This document shows positions 7,554-16,059 of a stretch of DNA of 64,000 nt, piece by piece. A model generated the notes under the pieces. That model did not search any database. It was given only the letters and a program-made list of their open reading frames with translations, and had not been told where the DNA came from. Position 1 is the first letter of the stretch; every line of letters starts with the position of its first letter. Both the position numbers and the translations under genes were made by a program. Origin of the DNA: Mesorhizobium sp. Pch-S (GTDB lineage Bacteria > Pseudomonadota > Alphaproteobacteria > Rhizobiales > Rhizobiaceae); NCBI RefSeq assembly GCF_004136315.1, contig NZ_CP029562.1, positions 4,425,501-4,489,500 on the forward strand, in the 5' to 3' direction.

Positions 7554-8528
7554 TCAGTCCGCCAATATGGCCGGCTCCGCGACGATGGGTTCAAGGCGCG
7601 GGATGATATTTCCCCTTTCGCTCTCGAGCCATGGCGGCAGAAGGATCTTGTCGCCGAGCGAATCGAGGGTCTCATCCTTCAACCAGCCGCCTTCATTGGT
7701 TACCGCCGCTTCGAACAACACGCCTGCTGGAGTTCGGAAGTAGACTGAGGTGAAGTAGTTGCGGTCCTTCGGCTCGGAGACATCTGTGAACCCGAGACCC
7801 TCCAGGTGGAGTTTCAGATTTTGCTGCGTTTGGCGATCACCCATGTCGAATGCTATGTGATGGACAACCCCCTGCGCGAACGTCCACGTTCCCTGGGGCA
7901 TTTCCGGCTCATGTAAAACTTCGAGTATTTTCCCGGAAGTTCCGTCGTCGATGGCATAGCGATAGTGTGGGCCGTCGGACGCGATCTGTGCGAAACCCAT
8001 ACCGTCCTTCAGGAAAGCGTCGAATTCTGGGATATCACGCGCCGAGACGGTAACGGCTCCGATAGAGCGGATGGCAACCTCACCATCCACTCCTGCGCCA
8101 GTCCATGGTGAGGGTTCAGATGAGACGCTTTCCATGATCTCGTATTCGATGCCTGCCGGATGATCGAAGACGACACGGCGTTCGCCGAAGCGTTCAATGT
8201 ATTCCGTGTGATAACCGTGATTGGTGAGACGCTGCTTCCAGAATGACAAACTTCCTGCAGGAGCAGACAGAGTGATCGAGGTTACCTGTCCCGAACCCCG
8301 TTGACCTCGAGGCCGCCAGCTCATGGGGAAGGAGGTCAGGAGTGTGCCTTCGTCACCCGAACCATTGCCGTAGTACAAGTGATAGATAGGTTCTTGGCCA
8401 TCGAAGAGAACCGTTTTCTTTCCCAGGCGCAGTCCTAACGCCTTCACGTGGAAATCGTAATCTTCTTGGGCACTACCGACACAGAACGTTACGTGATGGT
8501 AGCCGCGTACGCGTGCATCTTGAGCCAT
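7554..8528 (-). CDS. Hydroquinone-type extradiol dioxygenase (PcpA/LinE/MhqO family, VOC fold)
   Basis: This is a 324-residue protein with two vicinal-oxygen-chelate modules. The start at 8528 has a perfect AGGAGG site; the longer frame upstream is not coding. GYHHVTF (His12), GVVHHIAFD and GVLFEAAV supply the 2-His-1-Glu Fe(II) site known in PcpA. The family cleaves para-hydroquinones between C1 and C2 rather than catechols. It heads the operon dioxygenase, maleylacetate reductase, amidase, and is divergent from wrbA with a strong palindrome between. Whether the substrate is chlorinated cannot be told. Confidence 0.88.
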   Translation of the reverse strand: MAQDARVRGYHHVTFCVGSAQEDYDFHVKALGLRLGKKTVLFDGQEPIYHLYYGNGSGDEGTLLTSFPMSWRPRGQRGSGQVTSITLSAPAGSLSFWKQRLTNHGYHTEYIERFGERRVVFDHPAGIEYEIMESVSSEPSPWTGAGVDGEVAIRSIGAVTVSARDIPEFDAFLKDGMGFAQIASDGPHYRYAIDDGTSGKILEVLHEPEMPQGTWTFAQGVVHHIAFDMGDRQTQQNLKLHLEGLGFTDVSEPKDRNYFTSVYFRTPAGVLFEAAVTNEGGWLKDETLDSLGDKILLPPWLESERGNIIPRLEPIVAEPAILAD

Positions 8529-8772
8529 TTTTTCCTCCTGGTTGAAGTGTCGAGCGCTCGGCCGATGACCTCGCTCATGCAAGTGCGTTCGCCGACCAGC
8601 GCCATTGCTGGATGGCTTCGTTTGCAGGGAAGCGCCGATGGCGTGGATTAAGGACGCCGTGAGCCGGCGCCACAATCGCCTGGCGGAGCAAAACCGTGTT
8701 GCGGATGATGGAACGGCGCTGATCGCCAAAGACGAAGCAAAGCCTTGGGAAAAGAGGGCTAGTCGGCTTCGC

Positions 8773-8799
8773 ATTGTGTTGTGATTTTCACAACACAAT
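8773..8799. promoter_or_regulatory. 27-bp palindrome between dioxygenase operon and second wrbA
   Basis: Perfect 12-bp arms, ATTGTGTTGTGA (8773-8784) and TCACAACACAAT (8788-8799), are separated by TTT. The palindrome sits in the 342-base divergent promoter region, 72 bp before wrbA and 245 bp before the dioxygenase start. It is a strong operator candidate, perhaps for a quinone- or aromatic-sensing repressor. No further gene was seen in this stretch. Confidence 0.65.
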
Positions 8800-8870
8800 T
8801 ATGCATGGACCTATCTTACGCGCATTCAAGCAACGCAATACATGCCACCGGCTTTACATAGGAGAGCGTG

Positions 8871-9470
8871 ATGGCAAAGATCTTGGTTCTATATTATTCA
8901 GCTTATGGTCATATCGAGACCATGGCGCACGCGATTGCCGAAGGTGCCCGAGCGGCTGGTGCGGAGGTCGCGATCAAGCGTGTTCCGGAGTTGGTTCCGG
9001 AAATGATCGCACACCAAGCAGGATATCATCTCGATCAATCTGCGCCAATCGCCATGGTCGAAGAGCTTCCGACCTATGATGCTATCATTTTCGGGACGCC
9101 GACCCGTTACGGAATGATGGCAGCTCAGATGAAGAACTTCCTGGATCAGACCGGCGGTCTGTGGTTCGAGAACAAATTGGTAGGGAAGGTCGGCGGCGTT
9201 TTCACCTCGACAGCCTCCCAGCATGGTGGACAGGAAGCCACGATCCTCAGCTTCCACACCGTCTTGCTCCATCTTGGAATGATCGTTGTCGGCCTGCCTT
9301 ATAGTTATCCTGGTCTGACGAACATGGACGAGATCGTCGGCGGTTCCTCTTATGGAGCCTCTACACTGTCCGGCAACGATGACAGCCGGCAGCCTTCGGA
9401 TATTGAACTCGAAGGTGCGCGTTTCCAGGGAAGACATATCGCGGAGGTCGCGGCGAAACTGGCGGGTTGA
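8871..9470 (+). CDS. wrbA: WrbA-type NAD(P)H:quinone oxidoreductase, second copy
   Basis: This is a 199-residue paralogue of the protein at 837-1436, with the FMN loop [12 protein letters not shown], the [20 protein letters not shown] motif and [12 protein letters not shown]. The start is ATG 8871 with AGGAG six bases upstream; a GTG one codon earlier is unlikely. It is divergent from the hydroquinone dioxygenase operon and shares its palindromic operator. The likely role is reduction of benzoquinones to the hydroquinone substrate, or detoxification of auto-oxidised intermediates. Confidence 0.93.
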   Translation: MAKILVLYYSAYGHIETMAHAIAEGARAAGAEVAIKRVPELVPEMIAHQAGYHLDQSAPIAMVEELPTYDAIIFGTPTRYGMMAAQMKNFLDQTGGLWFENKLVGKVGGVFTSTASQHGGQEATILSFHTVLLHLGMIVVGLPYSYPGLTNMDEIVGGSSYGASTLSGNDDSRQPSDIELEGARFQGRHIAEVAAKLAG

Positions 9471-9572
9471 AGCTTTCGCGCGAATGCTCTCCCAGCGTTT
9501 CTCGGGAGAACGAACGAGATATCGCTGCCTTCAATTGAGCTGGGCTCGCGCTCCGCTCAATCAAGTTTCGAT

Positions 9573-9606
9573 GAGTGAGCGAGGCGACGGGCACCCCCGC
9601 TCACTC
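9573..9606. repeat. Inverted repeat near island end
   Basis: Arms GAGTGAGCG (9573-9581) and CGCTCACTC (9598-9606) are perfect. There is no T-run, so terminator function is doubtful. It lies between the second wrbA and the att-like repeat. Confidence 0.3.
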
Positions 9607-9636
9607 CATTTGAGATCATACGAGGGATATGGGTTG

Positions 9637-9680
9637 GCTAACCACCCGCCAAGCCATTGATTTTCTTGTCGCGGCACGCA
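9637..9680. repeat. Short repeat shared with 33.8 kb integrase remnant flank
   Basis: By eye this stretch matches about 33816-33858 at roughly three bases in four (GGCYAAYCACCCG and CAARCCATYGATTT are shared). The latter abuts the second integrase tail. Both may be remnants of element ends. Confidence 0.35.
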
Positions 9681-9681
9681 T

Positions 9682-9696
9682 CCTCCGGGCCCACCA
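9682..9696 (+). repeat. Candidate attR: copy of tRNA-Ile 3' end
   Basis: CCTCCGGGCCCACCA is identical to the last 15 bases of the tRNA at 313-388, in the same orientation and about 9.3 kb away. It lies in a 365-base non-coding stretch. It probably marks the distal end of the integrated element that carries the hydroquinone genes. Confidence 0.72.
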
Positions 9697-9835
9697 TTAT
9701 CGTTGTTTGTCAGCTGCTTGCTGGCAGACTTGCCGAAGTCTTCGCCAGGTCGCGGCTTGCGGCGCAACGAGACGGGACAGTCGATCCATTCCCTGCCATC
9801 AACATGAGATGCCGATGCCAGACTGATCGGCACAG

Positions 9836-10708
9836 CTATCGCAGGAAGCGCTGCTCGTCGGTGCGGACGCTTTCCATCCCCTGCAGCCGGAAGACATCCT
9901 CCACGGGCAGCAGGTCCCGATGCACCTGCTGGACCCCGCCATCCGCGATCACGCGAAGGAATGTCTCCCTCATGGCCGTAGCGGCGGCACGGATCGCGTA
10001 GTTCCCATAGATGATCATACGAATGTTGCCGAGTGCGCGTATGCGTGCCGTGCTGAGCTCCGGGTAGGCGTTGGGGACAATAACCAGGGGGATGTTGCCA
10101 TTCCAGGCCTTCGAGAAGCTCTCGATCTCGCCAGGATCCTTCTTCTTGGAGTGGACCAGGATCATGTCGGCCCCAGCCTGTTCATAGGCGCGGGCACGCG
10201 ACAGGGCTTCGGCCTCGCCCAACCCGGCAATCAGCGCTTCGGTGCGCGCGATGACGAGGAAGTCAGGATCCGATCGCGTGGCGATCGCAGCTTCGATCTT
10301 GCCCTGGAATTCCTCCACACGAACCAGGTCATGATTGCCGTCAACGGCGAGGCTTGTGACCTTCGGGAATGATTTGTCCTCGATGACGACTGCGCTGGCA
10401 CCCGCCCGTTCATATTCCCGCACCGCGTGAATGACGTTGATGGCGTTGCCGTATCCGGTGTCGATGTCGGCGACGATCGGCAGGGATGTCCTGCCGGCAA
10501 CGGCTCGAAGCATTTCGAGATGCTGGGTCATCGAGATCAGGCTCATGTCGGGAAGCCCGTAGAGCGCCGAGAGCTCGAAGCCCGATGCCCACAATCCGTC
10601 GAACCCGGCCTGCTCGGCAAGGATGGCCGACAATGGGCTGTGTGTCGCCATGATGTGGACCAGGCCCTGCTCGACCATTGCCCGGCGCAAGCGTGTCGCT
10701 TTGCTCAT
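9836..10708 (-). CDS. pphA: Phosphonopyruvate hydrolase
   Basis: This is a 290-residue member of the PEP mutase/isocitrate lyase superfamily. The start at 10708 has GAGG eight bases upstream. Metal and substrate motifs ADIDTGYGN and EDKSFPKVTS are visible. PEP mutases carry EDK-x5-NS; here Asn is Thr, the change known in phosphonopyruvate hydrolase of Variovorax. Long stretches such as LVRVEEFQGKI and ALIAGLG also fit that enzyme. It cleaves phosphonopyruvate to pyruvate and phosphate. The aminotransferase 11 bp upstream would make phosphonopyruvate from phosphonoalanine. A true PEP mutase lies at 24788. Confidence 0.87.
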   Translation of the reverse strand: MSKATRLRRAMVEQGLVHIMATHSPLSAILAEQAGFDGLWASGFELSALYGLPDMSLISMTQHLEMLRAVAGRTSLPIVADIDTGYGNAINVIHAVREYERAGASAVVIEDKSFPKVTSLAVDGNHDLVRVEEFQGKIEAAIATRSDPDFLVIARTEALIAGLGEAEALSRARAYEQAGADMILVHSKKKDPGEIESFSKAWNGNIPLVIVPNAYPELSTARIRALGNIRMIIYGNYAIRAAATAMRETFLRVIADGGVQQVHRDLLPVEDVFRLQGMESVRTDEQRFLR

Positions 10709-10719
10709 GATCGAAATCC

Positions 10720-11919
10720 TCACCTCAGTGCCTCACACGCATCGATGATGCGTTTGCAGGCCAGATCGAGTTCGGTCCGCGACGACGCATATGAAATTCG
10801 CAGGAAGGATGGCGCCAGGAAGGCAGACCCTGGCACGGTCGCGATACCGAAGTCGTCGAGAAGATAGTTCGTGAAGTCGGTGTCGCAGGTGATGAGCTTT
10901 CCCTGCGCGGTGCGTTTGCCGATCAATCCCGCGCATGACGGAAATACATAGAAGGCGCCGTCCGGCACGGCGCAGGTCAAGCCCGGTGCCTGGTTGAGAA
11001 GGTCGACGACAAGATCACGCCGCTTCTGAAATTCTGCCCTGAAGTCCGCGACATGACACTGGTCACCGCCGATGGCTTCGATCGCAGCGTATTGGGAGAT
11101 CGAGCTGGTGTGCGATGACGTCTGGCCCTGGATCGTATTCATCGCCTTGATGAGGTGCATCGGTCCGGCAGCGTAACCCACCCGCCAACCCGTCATCGCA
11201 TTCGCCTTCGAGACGCCGTTCACGATCAGAACGCGCTCGGAAAGCTCCGGAGCGACGGCAAGGATGGTGGCGAAGGCAACATCATAGATAAGCTTCTCGT
11301 AGATGTCGTCCGAGAGGACATGCACCTGCGGGTGATCCCTCAGGACCTCGGCCAATGCCGCAAGCTCACGTGCCGAATAGACGGCGCCGGTCGGGTTGCT
11401 GGGCGAATTCAACACCAGCCACTTCGTGCGTTCCGTGATGGCGGCTGCAAGGGCTTCCGGCCTGAGCTTGAAGCCGTGTTCCGGTTCGCATGGCACCAGG
11501 ATCGCCGTTGCACCTGCCAGGGCCACCATATCGGGATAGGAAACCCAGCATGGGGTTGGAATGATCACTTCGTCGCCGGCATCCAGGCTCGCATACAGTG
11601 CATTGAAGATGACCTGCTTGGCGCCGCAGCCGACCGTGACCTGATCGACATCGTAGTCCAGCTGATAATCGCGCCTGAGTTTGGCGCAGATTGCCTGGCG
11701 CAGCGGCAGGACGCCGGCAACTGCCGTGTAGCGCGTGAGGCCTTCGCCGATGGCGCGCACGCCAGCGTCGCGGATCGATGGCGGAGTCGGGAAATCCGGC
11801 TCACCCTGGCTAAGCACGATGACGCTGACTCCACCGTTCCTCAGAGCCGTGGCGCGCGCGGTCATCGCTTTCGTTTCAGAAGGTCGGACAAGCTGGAGAC
11901 GGCGTGAAACGAGTGTCAA
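10720..11919 (-). CDS. Class I aminotransferase, probably phosphonoalanine transaminase
   Basis: This is a PLP fold-type I aminotransferase of about 399 residues, AspC-like. Motifs are SQGEPDFPTPP, LNSPSNPTGAVY, and the PLP lysine in VSKANAMTGWRVGY. There is no ATG; a TTG at 11919 (LTLVSRRLQ) aligns best with the family start, and a TTG at 11937 is also possible. It precedes the phosphonopyruvate hydrolase in one operon. In the known Variovorax pathway the equivalent enzyme converts 2-amino-3-phosphonopropionate to phosphonopyruvate. The specificity here is inferred from that pairing. Confidence 0.85.
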   Translation of the reverse strand: MTLVSRRLQLVRPSETKAMTARATALRNGGVSVIVLSQGEPDFPTPPSIRDAGVRAIGEGLTRYTAVAGVLPLRQAICAKLRRDYQLDYDVDQVTVGCGAKQVIFNALYASLDAGDEVIIPTPCWVSYPDMVALAGATAILVPCEPEHGFKLRPEALAAAITERTKWLVLNSPSNPTGAVYSARELAALAEVLRDHPQVHVLSDDIYEKLIYDVAFATILAVAPELSERVLIVNGVSKANAMTGWRVGYAAGPMHLIKAMNTIQGQTSSHTSSISQYAAIEAIGGDQCHVADFRAEFQKRRDLVVDLLNQAPGLTCAVPDGAFYVFPSCAGLIGKRTAQGKLITCDTDFTNYLLDDFGIATVPGSAFLAPSFLRISYASSRTELDLACKRIIDACEALR

Positions 11920-12029
11920 TGCGAATACCCCGGCCAAACGGTGCGGCCGGTCTGACGTATTTCATTCTTCCGGAGCAACCCGGGCCATCTAGCAACTGAA
12001 TGCTGCCCATCGACAATTTCGATGTGACT

Positions 12030-12938
12030 TCAGCCCGACTTCGCCTTTGCCGGTTCCTCGCGGCACAGGCGCACCAGCCATCTGCAGAACATCCGTGCCA
12101 GGTCCAGGTTCTGGCTGCGATCCACCGCGTGGGCGTGATACTGCATGCCGCTCGGTGTGCGTGTGCCCCTGACGACCTCCAGCAGTCCCTGCCTGATCAG
12201 GTCGCGAACAAGGACTTCCGGGGTCACCAGCAGGCTTCTGCCGTGTGCGATCGCCGGAAGCGCCAGATAATGATGATCGTAACGGGCCCCCAGCTTGATA
12301 TCGTCCTGACGGATGTCCATCCCCCTCAGCCAGGTGGGCAGGACATCGGGGCGTGACGTTATGGAAACGATCGGAACGCGCGTGACGATGTCGATGTCCT
12401 TGCCGGAGACCTGTCGCGGAGACCCGACACAAACCAGATCCTCGTTGAGAAGAACCCATCTGTCGGAAGGCTCGGCAAGGGCAAGATCACGTGTGATCAG
12501 CACATCGAAGTTGTCGGCGGATGTCGGCTGGGAGAGCGTCGTGACAACGTCCACGACGGCACCACCGGCCTCCGTTGAAAACGCCTGGATATTCGGGATG
12601 AGGAGCGTCGAGGCGAAGGTTGGCAGCGACGTCCTGACAAGAATGCGGTTCACGTCCGATTGCCGGCGCTTCATGCGCTGCGCTGTAAAATAGATCGTGT
12701 CGAGCGGCTCGCTGACCGCGGTTGCGAAGAGCCTGCCGAAAGCGGTGAGTTCCGAATTGCGTCCCCGCCGCTCGACAAGTTTCGAGCCAAGGTAAGCCTC
12801 GAGAACGGCGAGATGCCTGCTGACGGCGCTTTGCGCGATGCCCAGCACCGCGGCGGCCCGGGTCACGCTCCTTTCGCGCGCGATGACGGCAAAAGCGCGC
12901 ACGGAATTGAGCGGCAACGATTCTTGTCCCTCGGGCAA
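12030..12938 (-). CDS. LysR-family transcriptional regulator
   Basis: This is a 302-residue LysR protein. Its HTH is RSVTRAAAVLGIAQSAVSRHLAVLE, followed by a LysR effector-binding domain. The start is TTG at 12938. It sits upstream of the aminotransferase and hydrolase on the same strand and is divergent from the peptide-type ABC operon at 13158. The known pal operon of Variovorax is also controlled by a LysR protein, so phosphonoalanine sensing is a reasonable inference. Confidence 0.88.
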   Translation of the reverse strand: MPEGQESLPLNSVRAFAVIARERSVTRAAAVLGIAQSAVSRHLAVLEAYLGSKLVERRGRNSELTAFGRLFATAVSEPLDTIYFTAQRMKRRQSDVNRILVRTSLPTFASTLLIPNIQAFSTEAGGAVVDVVTTLSQPTSADNFDVLITRDLALAEPSDRWVLLNEDLVCVGSPRQVSGKDIDIVTRVPIVSITSRPDVLPTWLRGMDIRQDDIKLGARYDHHYLALPAIAHGRSLLVTPEVLVRDLIRQGLLEVVRGTRTPSGMQYHAHAVDRSQNLDLARMFCRWLVRLCREEPAKAKSG

Positions 12939-13157
12939 AACAGGTCTCTTTCCGGAAATGACGGCGGATCACAATCGAACGTATTTGGTTCGAATTATTC
13001 GATGATTGTCACAGGAGCGTAACAGCAGGCCGATAGCCCGAAAAGCGTCAATTGCAATGCGGCCGATAGCGTAAGACGAGTCGCCATCCATCCATATCCA
13101 GGCCTGCAGACGGGTTGCGATTGAAGCACGGCAGGCGCCGACATCAGGGCAGACGGA

Positions 13158-14126
13158 ATGCACATGTTGACTGCAAATTCTCAGGGCCGGCGTGCCGGCC
13201 TCATTGGTCCGGACGTCGGGCCGAACATCGCCCGCCTGCATCTCCGGCCGGATGAGGCGGCTGCGCCTGTCGCCAGCCCCGTTCCGTTGATCGAGATTCG
13301 AAATCTGACCGTTTCCTTTGGCGGCGCGCGCATCCTGCGCGGCATCGACCTCGCCATCGACGCTGGCGAAAGCATCGGCGTGATAGGCGGAAGCGGAAGT
13401 GGCAAGTCGATAACCTGGCTCGCCGCAATGGGCCTTTTGCCCAAGACCGCACAAATCGGCGGAAGTGTCCTGCTTCGTGGCAACGAGATCCTCGGCGCTT
13501 CCCGGTCGACGCTGGAGCGTCTGCGCGGCGGGACAATCGGCATCGTCTTCCAGGATGCCGCGGCAGCGCTCAACCCGGTTCGTAGCGTCGGCTGGCAGAT
13601 TGCCGAGGTGCTTCGTCTGCATCGCGGCATGACCGGCCAGCCTGCGCAGGAAGAAGCGAAGCGGTTGCTGGACCAGGTCGGGATTCCGGAAGCCAGACGG
13701 CGGCTCAGCTCCTATCCATTCGAACTCTCGGGTGGTCAGAACCAGCGTGTCATGATCGCGATGGCGCTGGCCGCACGACCGGCCATCCTAATCGCTGACG
13801 AGCCGACGACCGGTCTCGACGTGACGATCCAGGCCCAGATTCTCGATCTGCTGCGGGCGCTTCGGCGGGACATGGGAATGGCGCTTGTGATGATCTCACA
13901 CGACCTAGGCGTCGTCGCTGATGTTTGTGAGCGGACCTATGTCATGGATGCCGGTGTTGTCGTCGAAGAGATTTCGATCCGGGATCTCCACAGATCGGCG
14001 AAGCATTCCTACACAAGGCGGCTGGTCGCTGCAGCTCCGGCCTGGAACACCGGCAGGAACCCGGCGGATCACGCACCATCGCCAGACCGGGTATCGGTCA
14101 AGGCTACTGTCGAAAACGCCGCATGA
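13158..14126 (+). CDS. Dipeptide-type ABC transporter ATPase 1 (DppD-like)
   Basis: This is a 322-residue ATPase with Walker A GGSGSGKS, signature LSGGQ, Walker B ILIADEPT, and an H-loop in MISHD. The first 40 or so residues before LIEIRNLTVSFGG are not family-conserved, so the true start may be later. It is the first gene of a five-gene importer plus phosphoesterase operon, overlapping the next gene by four bases. The neighbouring phosphonate genes suggest the cargo could be a phosphonate-containing peptide or ester, but the family also carries peptides, opines and nickel. Confidence 0.9.
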   Translation: MHMLTANSQGRRAGLIGPDVGPNIARLHLRPDEAAAPVASPVPLIEIRNLTVSFGGARILRGIDLAIDAGESIGVIGGSGSGKSITWLAAMGLLPKTAQIGGSVLLRGNEILGASRSTLERLRGGTIGIVFQDAAAALNPVRSVGWQIAEVLRLHRGMTGQPAQEEAKRLLDQVGIPEARRRLSSYPFELSGGQNQRVMIAMALAARPAILIADEPTTGLDVTIQAQILDLLRALRRDMGMALVMISHDLGVVADVCERTYVMDAGVVVEEISIRDLHRSAKHSYTRRLVAAAPAWNTGRNPADHAPSPDRVSVKATVENAA

Positions 14127-15130
14127 CCGCCGTTCCCCTCGTCGAGGCCAGAGACCTCGTAAAGACCTACGGATCGCGCAGGCCCCTGACGAGCAAAGGG
14201 CAGCCGGTGCGCGCGGTCAACGGCGTCACGTTGAAGCTTCAGCGCGGCGAAACGCTCGGTCTCGTCGGAGAGTCCGGGTGTGGCAAATCCACGCTCGGGC
14301 GCCTGATTCTTGGCCTTGAGGCAGCCGATAGCGGCAGCGTGGACTTCGATGGCAGCCCTCTCGCCCCGCCTGGCAGCGCGGAATGGCGCCGGTCTCGCGC
14401 GCGCATGCAAATGGTGTTTCAGGATCCGCTGTCGGCGCTGGACCGCTTGCTGCCGATCGCTGCGCAGATCCGTGAACCACTGGTGATCCACAGGTTCGGA
14501 TCGCAGGCCCAGATGGATGAGCGTGTGGGCGACCTGCTAAACGCCGTCGGCCTCACTGCGGCTCAGGGAAAGCGATTGCCCGGCGAACTGTCAGGCGGCC
14601 AGAGGCAGCGCGCCGTGCTGGCAAGGGCGCTGGCGACGTCGCCGGATCTGTTGGTGTGCGACGAACCGACCTCGGCACTGGATATGCTGGTCCAGGCGCA
14701 GGTTCTCGACCTTTTCGCAGAAATCCAATCGGTATCGGGCGTGGCGATCCTGTTCATAAGCCATGACCTGCGCGCGCTCCGTCAGGTCAGCGACCGCGTG
14801 GCGGTGATGTACCTCGGCGGCATCGTCGAAGAAGGGCCGACCAGACAGGTGCTGGAGGCGCCACGCCATCCCTACACGCAGGCCCTGATCTCATCCGTGC
14901 CCGGTGTTCACGGATTGAACCCCAACCGTATCCTGCTTCGTGGCGAGCCGCCAAGCCCGACACAGCGGCAGCCCGGCTGTGCATTCCATCCGCGCTGTGC
15001 GGGTGCTGTCCACGCTTGCGGCCAGACGGTTCCGGCATTTCGTCCCGCTTCCAGCCCGTCCCACCGGGTCGCGTGCCACCTGCTGCCGACGGGCGGCACG
15101 CCGGCGGCCATCGCGAGGACAGTCGCATGA
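14123..15130 (+). CDS. Dipeptide-type ABC transporter ATPase 2 (DppF-like)
   Basis: This is a 335-residue ATPase with Walker [17 protein letters not shown], Walker [13 protein letters not shown], and the Cys-rich C-terminal oligopeptide/dipeptide extension ([18 protein letters not shown]). It overlaps the upstream ATPase by ATGA and the downstream permease by ATGA, so translational coupling is likely. It pairs with the 13158 product as the heterodimeric motor of an importer of the PepT/OppF class. Confidence 0.92.
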   Translation: MTAVPLVEARDLVKTYGSRRPLTSKGQPVRAVNGVTLKLQRGETLGLVGESGCGKSTLGRLILGLEAADSGSVDFDGSPLAPPGSAEWRRSRARMQMVFQDPLSALDRLLPIAAQIREPLVIHRFGSQAQMDERVGDLLNAVGLTAAQGKRLPGELSGGQRQRAVLARALATSPDLLVCDEPTSALDMLVQAQVLDLFAEIQSVSGVAILFISHDLRALRQVSDRVAVMYLGGIVEEGPTRQVLEAPRHPYTQALISSVPGVHGLNPNRILLRGEPPSPTQRQPGCAFHPRCAGAVHACGQTVPAFRPASSPSHRVACHLLPTGGTPAAIARTVA

Positions 15131-16059
15131 CGTTCGTGGTCGTAAGACTGGCACGCGCGCTGCTGACCATCCTGATCGTGGTCAGTTTCGCCTTCGTCGT
15201 GCTCCGACTGTCTGGCGATCCCGCGCTCGCCATTCTCACCAACGAGGCGCCGCCCGAGGCGTTGCTTGCGTTCCGGCAATCCTGGGGTCTCGACCAGCCT
15301 GTTCTGGTTCAGTACCTCACCTATCTTCGCACCATCCTGAGCGGCGATCTTGGCGTGTCGATGCGCGATGGGCGCGATGCGTTCACCGTCGTCGCCGAGC
15401 GCATTCCAATCACATTGGCGATAACCATCCCGGCGCTCGTGATCAGCATAGCCATCGGCGTCACCGCAGGCATATGTGCCGCCTTCAATCCCAACAGCCG
15501 TCTTGACCGTGGCATCATGCTGGGTGCGGTCGCAGGATTCACGGTTCCGTCTTTCGTTCTCGGGCTGCTGCTCGTTCTGGTGTTTTCCGTATGGCTCGGG
15601 ATCCTGCCATCCGGCGGTGCGCAGCATTGGACGAATGCGATCCTGCCGATCGTGACGCTTGGCGTCGGCAACGCGGCAACGCTTGCCCGGTACACCCGTG
15701 CGGCGCTGCTCGAGGTCCTCGACCGACCCTATGTCCGGACAGCAAGTGCAAAGGGAGTGCCGTGGCGGCTGACGATCCTGAGCCACGCCTTGCCCAACGC
15801 TGCCATTCCCATGGTGACAATCCTCGGTTTCCTCGTCGGGCAGCTTATCGCCGGCGCCGTGGTGGTCGAGAACGTGTTCTCCTGGCCAGGTGTCGGTCGC
15901 TTGCTCGTGGCGTCGGTGGCGAGCCGTGACCTGGCCGTCGTTCAATGCCTGCTGTTTTTCGTGGCGGCAACGATGATCGCCGCTAACATCGTTACCGACA
16001 TCCTCTACAGCCTGTTTGACCCGCGTCTTCGCGCTTCTACCCATGGAGGTGGCGCATGA
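15127..16059 (+). CDS. Dipeptide-type ABC permease 1 (DppB-like)
   Basis: This is a 310-residue inner-membrane permease with about six helices. The start at 15127 ([16 protein letters not shown]) overlaps the stop of the ATPase gene; a longer frame exists but overlaps 114 bases of it. The ATPase-docking motif is in EVLDRPYVRTASAKGVPW. The RQSWGLDQPVLVQYL segment is typical of the DppB N-terminus. It forms the membrane pore with the next gene. Confidence 0.92.
   Translation: MTFVVVRLARALLTILIVVSFAFVVLRLSGDPALAILTNEAPPEALLAFRQSWGLDQPVLVQYLTYLRTILSGDLGVSMRDGRDAFTVVAERIPITLAITIPALVISIAIGVTAGICAAFNPNSRLDRGIMLGAVAGFTVPSFVLGLLLVLVFSVWLGILPSGGAQHWTNAILPIVTLGVGNAATLARYTRAALLEVLDRPYVRTASAKGVPWRLTILSHALPNAAIPMVTILGFLVGQLIAGAVVVENVFSWPGVGRLLVASVASRDLAVVQCLLFFVAATMIAANIVTDILYSLFDPRLRASTHGGGA

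Noticed and set aside
9573..9606. Inverted repeat considered as an insertion-sequence end or terminator
   Set aside because: No transposase, no target duplication and no T-run nearby; kept only as a repeat.
9836..10708. Second PEP mutase
   Set aside because: The gating motif is EDK-x5-TS rather than EDK-x5-NS and the rest resembles phosphonopyruvate hydrolase, so a hydrolase call is better supported.
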